Source: Molanna angustata (lineage: Eukaryota > Arthropoda > Insecta > Trichoptera > Molannidae). From it: a stretch of DNA of 64,000 nt. Positions within the stretch are counted from its first letter, which is position 1. Each line of letters starts with the position of its first letter. The stretch covers positions 14,307,773 through 14,371,772 of the forward strand of contig OY754973.1 of the NCBI GenBank assembly GCA_963576475.1. The letters run 5' to 3'. Below the pieces are notes generated by a model. That model saw nothing but the letters and a program-made list of their open reading frames with translations, had not been told where the DNA came from and did not search any database. Made by a program: the position numbers and the translations under genes. Below are positions 1-16,765 of the stretch, piece by piece.

Positions 1-330
1 TCAGCTGTATAAACCGAGCATTCGGGTGGAAGTTTGAAAAGTCCTTTAGCGTTTTTATACGGAATATAAAATGCTGCTCCAGAGTTGCTATTAGGTGAAA
101 GCTTGGATCCATCAGTAAAAATTTGAACGTGGACGGGCATCTTGAAAGAACAATGCTATCGAATTTACTATTGATTAGTTGGGAGGGAAGATTGCAGTTT
201 TTGTCCGAACCGAGAGAAAGACATTTATCGGGTATGAATTTTGTTGCGAGATATGGTGTTTTATAGAAAGGTGTAACTTTTACATAGTATTGGAGTGGAA
301 GATTTTGATCAATATCGTTTCAATTGACAT
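1..330 (-). pseudogene. LINE RNase H domain relic (partial)
   Basis: Read on the minus strand, this stretch encodes an RNase H-like segment with the motif IFTDGSK (about 100-123) followed by NSGAAFYIP and ECSVYTA, running off the left edge. RNase H domains of this type sit C-terminal to reverse transcriptase in I/R1-like LINEs and degrade RNA in RNA-DNA hybrids. Upstream on the same strand (about 143-310) the residues YYVKVTPFYKTPYLATKF continue the protein in another frame, so there is a frameshift near 143. It is a decayed fragment, not a working gene. The clade is uncertain. Confidence 0.6.
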
Positions 331-417
331 TAATGTGTTATTGTGGATAACTTTGATATGAGTGGGTGAGAATTAAGGGAAAGTCGTTATAGAACGTGTT
401 CGATTACAATGATTCAT

Positions 418-1296
418 TTTCCAACTGTCGATTCGTTCAAGAGATTGAAATTCTTTTGATGGAAGAGACAGTTAAAATCCAAAACGCGTGTATGAAGGAA
501 TTGTATGCAGGGTCTACTTTTTCATAGCTTTTCCAACTTTGAAGTCAAAAAACACCAATTTAGAGGCTTCGCAGCATATATGTTCCGTATACAGATTTAC
601 TCAGTATTTGGAGTAGAACATTTCGTGTGTCTGTGTGTGTGTCCCTTATAACTTTTGATCCGCTCAATTTACAGAGCCCAAAATTTCACATTATATAAAC
701 AATTATAGTCCTACAAAACTTTTGTACTCAAAATTTTGAATTTTTGTTTCAGTCAGGGGTTATGAACTTTTGAATTTTTGGGTTATTTTTCCATATATCT
801 CAGAAATCATACAAGCTAGAACGCTGAAAATTGGTTAAAACATAGACAAATACAAAATCTCAAATTGGTTTTTTTCAAAAAAATTCCAGAGTTTCTCAAA
901 CATTTTTTATTAAGAAAAATATTTTTTTTATGATAAATTTATGAGTTCAACTGCCTATATCAACATTGTATTAGCACATCCCAATTTTTTTTCAACAATT
1001 TTTATAAAAATTGAATTTAGTGACGACATTGCTTCATACAATTTGTATGGCAGTCGCCTATACACAATATGTAAGAAGTCTTAATAGTTTGATAGGTACT
1101 TAATCTCCAAACATACATACAGAACCATCATGCTGTTTTCATATTCCGGGTAGGAAAATAGGACTGACCTCCATACTGTCCTATGTTGACATACATACCT
1201 ACATGTGCTGTATATATTCAATAATTTTGATTTATGGGTTTAAAGTTTGGTACTTATTCTTCAACTATACATACTATCGCTATCGACAGTTGGATC
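418..1296 (+). mobile_element. Non-autonomous TIR element, family A, copy 1
   Basis: The left end carries TCCAACTGTCGAT-like sequence (about 419-433) and the right end ATCGACAGTTGGAT (1282-1295), an inverted terminal match. The interior holds phrases such as TTAGAGGCTTCGCAGCATAT and TTATAACTTTTGATCCGCTC. The same phrases recur in a near full-length copy at 62343-63310 and in partial copies at 33106-33860, 38095-38300 and 49082-49620. There is no plausible coding frame, so this looks like a non-autonomous DNA transposon of about 0.9 kb. I could not place its superfamily or define its target duplication. Confidence 0.6.
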
Positions 1297-4503
<3,207 letters not shown>

Positions 4504-4712
4504 GTTAACTTTTAGGTTTTCACGGGTATAAGATGAAAAAGAATTTTCTGGGTTAACCCGTGTCAGATAGTCCTGAGAAGGACTGTTTAAGACCTGACGT
4601 TTCGCCCGAATATCATCGGGCATTGTCGAAGGAACGCAACGAAAACCGAGCGAGAACGAACGCGCGCGAAACACGACCGCACACACCGCACACACCGCAC
4701 ACACATACTTGA
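4504..4712 (-). mobile_element. Penelope-like element 3' end, copy 2
   Basis: Near-identical to 5582-5752 in reverse orientation. The hairpin GCCCGA/TCGGGC (4604-4621), GACGTTTC (minus GAAACGTC, 4596-4603), the hairpin AGTCCT/AGGACT (4569-4584) and the closing stem CTGAC/GTCAG (4594-4598 with 4562-4566) are all present. GGGTTAACCC follows, then the TA tract. At the far end are three copies of a 9-bp unit ACCGCACAC. This copy has about 29 extra bases between the end shared with 5582-5752 and the TA tract. Confidence 0.6.
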
Positions 4713-4935
4713 CGGAAACCATATATTTTGGAAGCATATTATTTTTTAGTTTGCAAATCAAAGTTAATGTGTTGTATATAATGTATTGCTTTACTGTCAT
4801 TAATTTTAGTTTATTTAACATTAGGTTTATTTTTGTATATCTGTTACATTTTAAAATTGTTCTCATTCCCATATTATGAATAATCTGTAATTTTCTATTT
4901 TGAGTTTCATGCCAGATTTTTCGAAGCAAACGACT
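4713..4935 (-). pseudogene. CR1/Jockey-like LINE reverse transcriptase C-terminal fragment
   Basis: The minus-strand reading [20 protein letters not shown] followed by [10 protein letters not shown] and LPKYM matches the region after the polymerase palm of CR1/Jockey-type LINEs (LQN.AMR..L...RY...LPKYL). The frame then runs into the PLE end, giving a chimeric open frame that is not a real protein. Both ends of the LINE piece are missing. Confidence 0.65.
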
Positions 4936-5581
4936 ATAAAAACAACAACAAAAAACATTCTTGTAAACCTCATCTTTATCTAACTTCTATGTTACAAAAT
5001 AAAACTATATTATTAAATCAAACGGATCGGATGATTTATAACGAAAGGTACATCAAATCGAATACTAAGACTCTAGAAGTCCATACTTGAGACATAATTT
5101 TTCTTCGCTTCTTTTGAAACAAATTTATCCTTCAAAATAAATATATTCCACGTTATATACATAAATTTGAACATTATTAAATAAATATTTTTTACTCGTG
5201 AATATATCAAACATTTATAATTTGGTAATTATAAACTTAATTTTTAAAAAGTGTAAGTTTAATTCAAGTGCGTATTTTATTACAAATGCTAAATGAATAT
5301 TTCCTATTTTAAATATTAAAGCTCGTCGATATTATTGCAAATTATTTATAAAGTATCAAATCGAGGGAAATAACAATGCCTATTGTGAATGTCATTTTGT
5401 CGAATTGTAAAGTAGATCTGTAATTTTCGAAGAGCATCAGGTATATATATATATAAGATTAATATCGTAAGTATCCAGAATGTGGCAACTTATAATTGGG
5501 TTCGAGTTAAAATAATAATTGACCCAAAGTACCTTTTAGTTGCCCGAGAATCAATATTACAATAAACAATATTTAATAGAC
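4936..5581. other. AT-rich spacer with a SINE tail near 5460-5575
   Basis: Most of the stretch shows nothing. At 5476-5575 the phrases CAGAATGTGGCAACTT and TTAGTTGCCCGAGAA match the tail of the tRNA-derived SINE at 30040-30290, so this is a head-less copy. Confidence 0.5.
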
Positions 5582-7274
<1,693 letters not shown>

Positions 7275-7438
7275 ATAGAATATGTCCTTGTTAAACAAGT
7301 ACCTGTTCCCACATTCCCTAAATTAAGCAAAAAATGCTTGTAATATAGGTGAACGAAATCGGTCGAGGCAGGATACGAACTCGCAACCACTGGATTACTA
7401 GCCCAGCACACTAACCGCTCTGCCATCGACCCATCTAA
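7275..7438 (-). mobile_element. tRNA-Thr-derived SINE, copy 1
   Basis: The minus strand starts GGGTCGATGGCAGAGCGG (box A region), has an anticodon arm with a CTAGTAA loop flanked by paired bases, then a box B-like GAGTTCGTATCC and TCGACC closing the acceptor stem. The CTAGTAA loop corresponds to anticodon AGT (Thr). A conserved body GATTTCGTTCACCTATA and an end AAGGACATATTC follow, shared with 46466-46628, 56076-56262 and 59446-59590. The shared body marks this as a SINE and not a tRNA gene. Confidence 0.8.
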
Positions 7439-8139
7439 AACTTAGTTTGAATTTCGCCTCTGATGAAGTTAGCGGAGTCAAAATTAAGATTAACTGAATA
7501 TTAAAATCATAATTTGGATATTCGATTTTTAGAATTCAAGGAAGATACGTAGTTCTTTCAAAGTTTTTAACTTTTAATTAAAGAACCAGCCGTTAGTAAA
7601 AATGGCTTCCGGATTAATTGAAAATTTCTGTGGAATCGTGTCTTGAATAATAATAGACGACACCGAACATTTATTCCTCAAGTATCACAGCAAATTGATT
7701 CCGGTTAATTCGTGGAAGACAGTCCCATAGAAAACAATTCCAAAAACAAATATACTAGTTTTGTCCAGCTTAATTGTTGCGTCTCTATATATTTTTTTTT
7801 ATTTACACACGAATCACAGAAATATTTGATTTAGCTGAGGAAAAATAATCAGGAAATCGAAAAATAATTGAATAATAGATATTTCCTATATCCTTGAAAC
7901 AAGTACTATATATACCTCCTCATAATAATACAACAAGATCGAATTTATTCTAAAACCACTGTTTTCTACTAATTTTTGTGTTTCGTTTACCAGAAAATCT
8001 TACCTTCATTTGTGGAGGATTGTGTTATATTTTTTTTTCGGTAAAAATATCGTTAATTTTTTCAGTATTTATTGAACATTGTCTCTACAATCATTCAAAT
8101 GATTTTTTTTTATTCTGGATACGACACTCCACTAGTCAA
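7439..8139. other. AT-rich spacer, no feature seen
   Basis: No convincing coding frame or repeat recognised. Confidence 0.4.
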
Positions 8140-8141
8140 TA

Positions 8142-8894
8142 CCCCCTATTCAGTAACTATTGGAACTAAATTTACATCTACATACATACCATCACGCCGT
8201 ATGTCTTCTTGGGGTAGGCAGAGAGGACCGAACGCCAGACACCTCTATCTTGACATACATGTTTTGCCTCATTTACATCCATGCATCGCGTCAAACATGC
8301 TCTCCTATTATTCTGACTTCGTTTATTACCATCTTTCAAAATCACATTTATATGATCCCGCAGCTTTTCCTGTACTTGCATGCTTCACTGCTTCTCTAAC
8401 TTCGTCTATTGAAATTTTTTCGCTATCATTCTCATTTCCATTCTGTGTCATTCTTTCATACCTCGCACTTTCGCTCTGCGAACTTTCATACAATTCTTCA
8501 AAATTAGGAACGTTCTAAAATTGTGGATTTTAGATTTATGGTCATATTTCAGCGTTATAAAATATAAACATGGACCAAAGTCTTATTTCAGCGTTATAAA
8601 ATATAAACTTGGACTAAATAGGAACGTACCTACTTTGGCCGAAACGTTCTTAAAAAGTTGCTGAATCAGACGTATTCTGAATGATTATGAAAATTATGAA
8701 ATATTCATCATTTTCATAATTATTCATAATACGTCTAATTCAGTAACTATTTAAGAACGTTCCGGCCAATATAGATGTGTTCCTATTCCATTTAGTCCAA
8801 GTTGATATTTTATAAGGCTGAAATATGACCGTGAATCTAAAATCTATAATTTTAGAACTTCCTAATTTAGTTCTAATAGTTACTGAATAGGGGG
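8142..8894. mobile_element. Foldback TIR element with TA duplication, split by a LINE
   Basis: The ends are CCCCCTATTCAGTAACTA (from 8142) and its inverse (to 8894), each flanked by TA. The two halves (8505-8690 and 8715-8896) are largely inverted copies, e.g. GGACTAAATAGGAACG near 8611 against CATTTAGTCC near 8790, so the transcript would fold into one long hairpin. Positions 8173-8500 are a LINE fragment inserted into the left arm. TIR plus TA duplication suggests a Tc1/mariner-type MITE. A half copy lies at 38805-38990. Confidence 0.7.
8173..8500 (-). pseudogene. LINE C-terminal fragment (GRGRPRK-type), inserted in a MITE
   Basis: The minus strand reads LRDHINVILKDGN, CMDVNEAKHVCQDRGVWRS and VLSAYP, the same protein end seen more completely at 45044-45363. 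The 3' end (low coordinates) carries a short CATAC-rich tail. It is flanked by AAATT on both sides (8168-8172 and 8501-8505), consistent with a short target duplication in the foldback element. It is 5' truncated and decayed. Confidence 0.7.
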
Positions 8895-8896
8895 TA

Positions 8897-10165
8897 ATGC
8901 CTGTGTCGGAATGCCATTATACTAATAGTTGTTTGGTGTTTAATTCATATCGTTTTGAATACATAGTTTCTTTTAATTTATTCTGCTAGAAGTTGTGCAT
9001 ATAAATTGTAAAAGATATTTGTTCGGTTCATTTAATTATGTCATAATCTTTCGCTGTTTTCTCTGCCTTTGTTAAATGGGCAATTGAACATATTTATTTT
9101 GCTTTAATCACCGAAAGAGTTAAAATTTCTGGTATGTATTATTTTATTTTAGCTTGTTATGTAGTTTTGGTGCTAGATTTGTATAGTTTTTTTGTCCTTG
9201 TGTGATTTTCATTCTAGATACTTCTGCAAGATTTTGTGCAGTTTGTCTAGTGTTGTGCATTTGGCTTAGGAGAATGTGACTTTTATTTTTGGTACCTATA
9301 GCTTTGGGTTATACTTTTTTATATAAAGTTGTCTAATATCAAGAAAACAAGATTTTAAGGTTTCAAAATGTTTTTAACAAGACACGAAATATTTGAAAAC
9401 GAATATATTTTGTAGATTCTTCAAAGATATTCAAACATATTATCTATCTAAAGATACCAATGTTCAGAGTAAATTAAAATTTCAATTTTTTTTACTAGAA
9501 ATATCTATTTAAATTTTAATACTTCGCTATCATTTTGAAATGTCAAAAACGGTACAAGATTCACTAAAAGAATTGTTCATTATCTTTCATCGCTATACAG
9601 AACACTTAAAAATTGTCTTTTTTTAGTATTAAGCTGATAAGAAATCATCATTTGGAGAAAAATTCAATCGACGATGTTTGAAAAAAAAATATTTTCTTTG
9701 CGATATACTTACTATTAACATACAAACAAAATAATTTTAATTTCGACTCAAATATCTAAAGAATCCACCTACATATGTGAATATTACGTACAAACTCACG
9801 TACGCAATATAATTTATAAAATATTTAGTTTGTGGGAAGTAAATTTAATATTTATTGCTTACATAAATCATACATTCGTTTCCGCTCTCAGCAAAAATCT
9901 ATTTTTTTTTTCACGGAGAGAAAAAAGCATGTTGTATTGAAGCGAACTAACATACATTCAGATTTACAGGTAGTGACAGCATATTCCATATGAAATAGTT
10001 TAAGATAACGTAAAAGAAACACGGACCAATTACACAGATGGATAGAATTTTGCAGTCTCTTAAACCACTTCATTGGGAACGTAGCCCTCAGGAGGAGCTG
10101 CTCATCGGACGAAACAAAGAACTAGTTCAGAGAGAGGAAGTAGAATATATCTTCTGAGTCGCTTT
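8897..10165. other. AT-rich spacer, no feature seen
   Basis: No gene, RNA or strong repeat recognised. The minus frame 9888-10073 shows no family motif. Confidence 0.4.
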
Positions 10166-10167
10166 CC

Positions 10168-10735
10168 TCATCACTGAGGGTCGTGATCTTCTCTTCTCTT
10201 CGCCATCATCACCTGGTGGACAGCACTCCTCCATCTCTCCCGACACTCCGCAGTTCGCAATACACCTACTAATGTTAGGCCAGTAACCTCTTTGATCTGG
10301 TCAGTCCATCTAGTCGGGGATCTTCCTCTACCTCTACTCCCCTCCACACTTCCAGTCACGACCAGCTTTTCCAAGCAGTCCTGACCACGTCTTGCGATGT
10401 GTCCAAAGAAACGGAGGATATGACCAAGACAGACAGCCGACAATCTATCCTCAATCTCAAGTTCCTGTAGAATGGAGATATTTGTTCGATGTGCTGACGC
10501 CAACACCACATCTCAAAGGCATCAATTTTTTGTCTCTCTCTTGCCTTTATCGTCCACGATTCCACTCCGTACAAAAATATTGAGTTGATCAATGTACGGA
10601 CGAGACGAATTTGTGTGGCTGTGGTGATGCATCTATCTTTCCAAATTTTATCCAATTTGGCCATTGCACTTTTGGCCATGCCAATGCGCTTGCGTATCTC
10701 CATCTCACAGCTTCCGTCTACAGAGAATATATAGG
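10168..10735 (-). pseudogene. RTE-like LINE reverse transcriptase C-terminus, frameshifted
   Basis: From 10735 downward the minus strand reads IFSVDGSCEMEIRKRIGMAK, then AMAKLDKIWKDRCITTATQ, YGVESWT, IDAFEMWCWR. After a frameshift (about 10500) it continues AHRTNISILQELEIEDRL, FFGHIARRGQDCLEKL, GRGRSPTRWTDQIKEVTG, and ends HDPQ at the stop near 10168. This is the post-catalytic half of an RTE-type LINE polymerase of a sort abundant in insect genomes. The catalytic YADD part is missing, so it is a 5'-truncated, dead copy. Confidence 0.85.
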
Positions 10736-11037
10736 TATGTGAATAACAACTTATAATATTGTTTTATTATTTCAAATAGGTATATAATTTAATTTTAACA
10801 AAGGTAGGTAACATTAGTTCACAAATATGGTATAATCATCATAATTCAAACGTTTTCTGTACAGAAATTGGCTGGAATCAAACATGTCCGAGCTTTTAAA
10901 ATAATTATTGAAATAATTATTACAAACTCACATATTGAATGGATTTTGTCATGTGCAATGAATATTAATAGAAAAGGGAATAATACCTAACACCTACCTA
11001 CATATTTGTTATAGTTTTAAAAAGTTATACCAATTTT
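10736..11037. other. AT-rich spacer, no feature seen
   Basis: Nothing recognised. Confidence 0.4.
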
Positions 11038-11155
11038 TAGATGGGTAGTCTCAGAGCGGATAAGTGGCTGGGTTAGTAATCCAGTGGTCACGAGCTCGAA
11101 TCTTGCCACGACCGATTTCATTCAGGATGTATATGTGCTTATTTCAAGAACATAA
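11038..11155 (+). mobile_element. tRNA-Thr-derived SINE, decayed copy
   Basis: AGATGGGTAGTCTCAGAGCGG, TTAGTAATCCAGTGGTCACG, AGCTCGAATCTTGCC and CGACCGATTTCATTCA follow the SINE of 7275-7438 with several substitutions. The body fades after about 11155. Confidence 0.7.
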
Positions 11156-13591
11156 CATTAATTATTTTAAAAAAATACATAATTTATTCACAATTACACA
11201 CAAGCTACAATAACTCTTTTCAACCAAAGATACATACTCTAGTGAAATAATTATTAATTTACACACGAGATTTACATTTCAAATAGTACATGATATTAGT
11301 CGTTAGGTACCTATACCTACATGAAAATGTCTTTCATAATTTGGAAATGTCGGTATGTTTTAGTATGATTTTGTAAATAGGTTCTTTGACACAACCATAA
11401 TTATCTTTGGGGAAATGTAACAGGAGAAATATTCACGTATGTTCTCATACATAAACCGCTTTTCGTATAATTAAAAGAAATTTTGGGGTTGCTTTGTGTT
11501 TGTCATTTTAATTTATACGCCTTATTTCAAAGGTCCACTAACATGTTAGCTCTATTTAAGTAGGTGTAAAGTTATGAATTCGCCATTTTAAATGCTATTA
11601 TTTTACTGGAGAGTATCAACTTGTATGATGCTTGGATTGTATTTAGAAAGTTTCATCACTGTAATGTATCTGTGTGTGTGTTGTATACCTACTTTGTGTT
11701 ATATACGGCGTATTTATTCTACTTTAACGATTATATACTATAATATTGAAAAGATTCTTTTAAAATATTGCAAATTTATTTTAAATTTGTACAAAGGCAC
11801 GTCACTTTCATAAAATGTCATTGAAGAATTAATTCATAATAAAAAATTTAAATCAAAAATAATTTCACAAACTCAATTCATGAAAATGCTGAAAATGTTC
11901 CATACAAAATTTGAATAAGTACTTTGTGGACTGACTTGGTAGTGAGGAGTATAGCGTTGGCCACAACCTATTCGTTTAATTAAAAATTGTGCTTATCAAA
12001 TTATGGACTAACAAAATATTCTGTACCTACACATTTTAGCATTCTTCGGCATCGTTAGCTAAGAAGAAAGTAATTTTTAATTTTCAATTTGATATGTCGA
12101 TATTTTTTTCCAATTGCAGTTCTGTTAACCTCGTCAGAATGTGAAGCATTGAGAGTAGAAGATCCAGAGGTCACTTAACTACCCGACGGAATGAGCTTAT
12201 AGTCCACTACAATATGATGATGAGTGATGAAACTTTCAGTATACAATCTCAGCATGCTACTAGTTGATAATCTGTAATAAAAAAATTACCTTAAAAATTG
12301 CCCCCATTATAATATCCTTTTGGGTAAGAGAGGAGTAAAAATTATATATAATTGTTTTATATTATTTGTTGTTCATTAATGTTGTACAATGAGTCTATGA
12401 AAAAAAAATGAAAACAGGCGTTATAAGCAAGTCACATAATAAATTGAAACCAACATAAATGTATATCTGTGATTGGTCCATCTAAATAAATTTTATTCTG
12501 GCCTTTTTATTTTTCAAGTCATGATTTTAACGAAACAAATCTACTAGCATTGTTTATCTGATTATCCATATTTTATTCCGACAGAATAACATTTATGTAA
12601 ACATTTTTTATTTTAATGATTATCTCTGGCGGGGTTTTGTAGAAAATAGCACCTCTTTTTATTTCGGTTGACCTCTTTTCGCAATGAATTGTGAAGTATT
12701 TATAATAGCTTCTATTAGTACCATTAAACATTATACAAGTATCAAAATTGTATCTATGTTAACATGAGAAAATAGGGCGTCAAAATCAGAGGAATAATAG
12801 CTAAATGTTCAATAATAAAGTGTTTTTTTTTATAAGGCGTCTAAGTTATCGAGAAAAAAAATACATAAGACGGTACAAGGATTTCATTTTACTTTTGAAG
12901 AAACACATTGTGTTTTTTTTCTTGAATCCTTTCTCTATGTAGATTATATGTTTTTGTATCCATGCAGTTCACCAACGTTTGTAATATTGTTCAGCATGTA
13001 ACAAGTTTAAATATATGTAGGTATATTCATAAGTCTAGATTGGATCCTCAAATCATTTTCTTTCAAGTTATGTAAGATAAATTTAAATATGATGGGATTT
13101 ATGTGTTTTTCAGTTTTGCAGTGTGATAGAAGAATATTCGCGTTTAATGGAAGAGGACTTTATGGGCTCATTTTGAATAGAGGCCATCTGTATTGTATTC
13201 AGAGAAGCTAAACAGAACATGGTTCAATGTCAACTATTTATTTATAAATTCTCAATTTTGTTTCATGATTTATTGAATTCTCCTTATTTTTATTTTCTGC
13301 ACCCACTTTTCAATGCTATACAGATAAAAAATGAAAAATGAGAGAGGAAATGAAATAATTTCATAGAAATTAATAATGTTCAGATTTAGATTCAATTATC
13401 AGTCAGATTTTTTAACGAGCACGTCAGAGCCTATAATTGTTATTCAAAAAGCTATAAAGTCATAATATCGTCGATAAATTGTTTGTATTATTAAGAATTG
13501 GCAATTACAAGAAAAGTATTAATGCTGTTTTCTTTTCAATCTGTTCTATTTATTGAATCGTATTTTTTTAATAAGTACCTAATGGTATTCA
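11156..13591. other. AT-rich spacer with one interspersed repeat (11570-11820)
   Basis: No gene seen. The stretch from GAATTCGCCATTTTAAATGC to ATGTCATTGAAGAATTA resembles 56270-56560 (GAAAGTTTCATCACT, CGTGTTTATTCTA and GAAGAATTA in the same order), so it is an interspersed repeat of unknown class. Confidence 0.5.
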
Positions 13592-14045
13592 AAATTAAGT
13601 ATTTGGAAGAGGCTTGTATCCAGCAGTGGAGTGATGGCTGAAAAAAAAAAGAATGGGTGGTAACCAAATTACAAAAATGTAACATTTTTAACTCATTTTA
13701 GTTGTTTTCGATTTGTTGTTTGATATGTTTAAATTGCCTGTATTTCCTTTTTTTATTTGAATATGTGTTTTGATATGTGTCAATTTTTAAACTTGTTTTA
13801 ATTTTAGTTTGATTTTTCGTTCTTGTATGATTTTGATTTAATTAATTTATGTATGATTATGATTTAATTGCTTTATATTTTATATTTTTTTATTTTTTGT
13901 CAGTGTAAGTGATTCCCTCATCAAGCACCATCTTGTAATATTTTTGATGAGACATTGCAAAAAAAACTATTTGTAAAAATTACTATACTTGTGAATTATA
14001 TCTCTATGTGAATTATAACATAATATGTTAAATAAATAAACAAAA
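13592..14045 (+). pseudogene. LINE 3' end relics
   Basis: GGAAGAGGCTTGTATCCAGC followed by AGTGGAGTGATGGCTGA encodes EEACIQQWSDG and a stop, then an A-run. This matches the last residues (E.A..QQW) of RTE/R1-like LINE polymerases. Further on, an AT-rich stretch ends near 14045 in repeated AAATAAATA, like the 3' tails of the CR1-like copies here. Only the terminal fragments remain. Confidence 0.5.
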
Positions 14046-15060
14046 ATAAATAAATGTTGTCAAGCGTGTCATACCAATTTATTTTAATTAACTTATATAA
14101 TTTTTATTTTGGACTGACTGACGTGACTGATTTTTGTTTCATTTTGTTCTTAATATCAATTAAGTTTTGTTAAATAAATTTATTTGATATTTACATTATT
14201 ATATTTATATGCATCGAATCAAATAGTCTCGTAATCTATGTAAATAAAGCATACAAAGTATTTTAATCATTTAAACAATCTGTTTTAATCCCAAACTATC
14301 AGAAACTCTAAATTTACTTCAAAAGTTGCAATATGATGCACAAAAAAATAGAATCTCCCGCATTGAATGAAATTTTAATGTTAATCGAAATGAAAAATCC
14401 ATTAGACTGGAAACAATCTTAATCTTTCCAACTTTGATAAATTTAACATTTGAATTTAATGTCTGTTTCGGAAAAGTTAAAGAGACAATTTGTGCCTTCA
14501 GCTGTCAGAACCTATTCGAGTTGTGGAGAGAATTCATTATTTAACATCATATCAAAAAGATTGATTAAATATAATAGTAAATTTATATATATTGATATTA
14601 TTTCGATTGTTGATGATTTTGGTCAATTTTCTCGTAAATTAATAAATAAGTTCATAACTCACTGATCCTTCACAATACGTGATTTTTTTCTTCTGTGATG
14701 ATTTAATTACAGTTTTTTATAATGATTATAGATCAAACAAACATGACAGTCAAATGTGATGTACAGATAGAAGAATTCAGGCGTTTACGAAAACCGAATA
14801 AATTGGTAATAGGTAGTTACAGAAATCAACTTCAAAAAATCACATGAGTTGCAAACACAAATCTTGGGTTTTTACTTGGTAAGTATCTGCGCAAACCGTT
14901 TCCCTCTCCTCCAAAAGATGTCGAGATATTTGCCAATTCTTTCCATTTTCAAAATAGATTCTTAGATATATTTTTTCATCAATTTTAAATAAATCTTAAC
15001 GAATAATTGCGCAGGCGTGCTAAAATTTGATCAAATGATGTCTTACTTTGTAAATTAAAT
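14046..15060. other. AT-rich spacer, no feature seen
   Basis: Nothing recognised; the frame 14450-14665 shows no family motif. Confidence 0.4.
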
Positions 15061-15061
15061 A

Positions 15062-15665
15062 TAAATACTGATGACACAGTCATATAATTTGAGGGAAATA
15101 CGTGGAATACAGTTTATGGGCTGGCGAATGCGGACATCAATAACTTAATAGACCGGTTTGACCTAAGCCTTCTATCATTGAACACTGAAAAAACACATTC
15201 CCTTTCCATTATTAAACGGAAAACAGATCTAGATTTGAAGATAACAATACCTAATTATAAATGCACCACCATCAATTGCTGCAAAACCTGCTCAACTTTA
15301 AAAAAAATACCTTGATATTATTATAGACCAGAATATAAAATGGAAAGCGCATATAAGTGATTTAGTGAAAACAATAAGGAAATGTTTATTATATGTCTTC
15401 ATAAAAAATGTAAAAAACGTTTATTATGCGATGGTTCGTTCTTTGCTTATGTATGAAATTGTTGATTGGGGAAGAGGATATGACAATAATTTAAACCAGG
15501 TTAAAGTTGTACAAAAATTAATAATAAATGTGATTCTAAAGAAAAAACGTACATTTCCCACAAAAACACTTTTTGATCTATTCAGAGTTCCTTAAATATA
15601 GGATATTTATAAAAAAACGTCAATTTTACACATTTTTAAACATAATATATTGCAAAAGTTTGGAA
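15062..15665 (+). pseudogene. CR1-like LINE reverse transcriptase C-terminal relic
   Basis: The frame opens at NTDDTVI, a decayed FADDT catalytic box, then GNTWNTVYGLANADINNLID and LSLLSLNTEKTHSLS. It goes on after stops and shifts to LVKTIRKCLLYVF, YYAMVRSLLMYEIVDWGRGY and VVQKLIINVILKKKRTFPTK. The order and motifs match the corresponding part of the intact frames at 36445-37851 and 39173-42109. The catalytic Phe-Ala pair is lost and several stops interrupt it, so it is an old dead copy. Confidence 0.8.
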
Positions 15666-15874
15666 AAAATATGTCGATTACGATTCCGAAGCGATTTTAT
15701 AATTCATAAATAATTTAATACCTACTAGACAAATGCAAAACAATTACATTTATATGGGAATAACAGCTATTCCATGAAGCTATCGAGAATCACCATTTTT
15801 AATTTTTTTTATTTAATCAATTTTATTCACTTTTATTCATATGACTTCTATAGAATCGTAGAAAACATAATTTT

Positions 15875-16765
15875 ATCTTTCATATTATGATGAAATGATA
15901 TCTGTGGTCTGTGTTGTTATATGGCTGTGAGACTAAGACGCTGAAAGTTTACACCATGAACAGTTTAGAAGCTTTTGAGATATGGTTGCATTGCAGAATG
16001 CTCAAAATTCCTTGAACAGATCTGATAATAAACTCAGAAGTCGAGCCAAAACAACCAGACAACTCATGTCTTCAATAAAGATATTTTTTTTAGAGGAGCA
16101 TCCATCCCCCAAACTAGCTCTAGGAGATGAAGTCTCTTTTTCGAAAGTATAGGTGTTCGAGCACATTTTCCTTCGAATGATGTAAAATGCCGCGTACAGA
16201 CACCCCCTCAATTATTCCTTAAAGTCCCCGGTTGGGTAGATGCCTCTTTTATTATTATAAGATCCCTACTTTATTTAAGAAAAAATAGACACATAATACA
16301 GAAATAAATAATATTAAAACTTACAAAATCATAGCCCACAAATCCCAGCGAAATCTGCAAAGGAGTACCACAGGCAGTTCCGAGTAGAACAGACACACAA
16401 AAACAATATAAGTCTGCAAGATCCCAAAAAGGTCGCACAATGTGGGGAGAAAAATACCACTTGCTTCAAACAATACTGAAGGTCTAGATAAAAGGTCGCT
16501 TAGGGGCCGGAAGGAGACAGATGTCTTGGCTGTATAATATTAGGGAATGGACAAGCTTCGGAGCTGTGGAGCAGATATTCCGGGCAGTGCAGGGGGGCAA
16601 GTCCATATGATACTCCATATGATAATGATATTGGTAATCACTGGGGTTTTGATTTCGCCGGTCGAACCAGACTTGCCCCCCAGGACAGAGAGCGATTCGC
16701 CAGAATAGTTGCCAACGTCGGGGGTTCCTGACAGAGCACCAGAAGAATAATACTTGGCTACACTT
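15875..16765 (+). pseudogene. RTE-like LINE relic, split by a MITE
   Basis: LLYGCETKTLKV, NSLEAFEIWLHCRMLKIP and TDLIINSEV (15915-16040) are followed, after a poorly readable stretch, by YHLLQTIL, GAGRRQMSWLYNIREWTS and EQIFRAV (to 16590), then DRERFARIVANVGGS from 16684. Removing 16593-16680 plus one CAG joins EQIFRAV and DRERFARIV in one frame, as expected for RTE-type LINE proteins. This shows the MITE went into an existing LINE. Confidence 0.75.
16593..16680. mobile_element. Palindromic MITE (family B) with CAG duplication
   Basis: Begins GGGGGCAAGTC and ends GACTTGCCCCC, with GATTTCGCCGGTCGAACCAG in the right arm. CAG stands on both sides (16590-16592, 16681-16683). The interrupted LINE reading frame gives the empty site with a single CAG, so the 3-bp duplication is supported independently. 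A longer copy with the same flanking CAG is at 59710-59898. Confidence 0.8.

Noticed and set aside
4713..4929. A chimeric LINE-PLE protein reading through the junction at 4712
   Set aside because: The two parts come from different elements in a damaged region, and the frame continues into the TA tract; fusion is fortuitous.
7343..7436. Genuine tRNA-Thr genes (also at 46560, 56080)
   Set aside because: The cloverleaf is nearly complete, but every copy is followed by the same non-tRNA body and AAGGACATATTC end, which defines a SINE.
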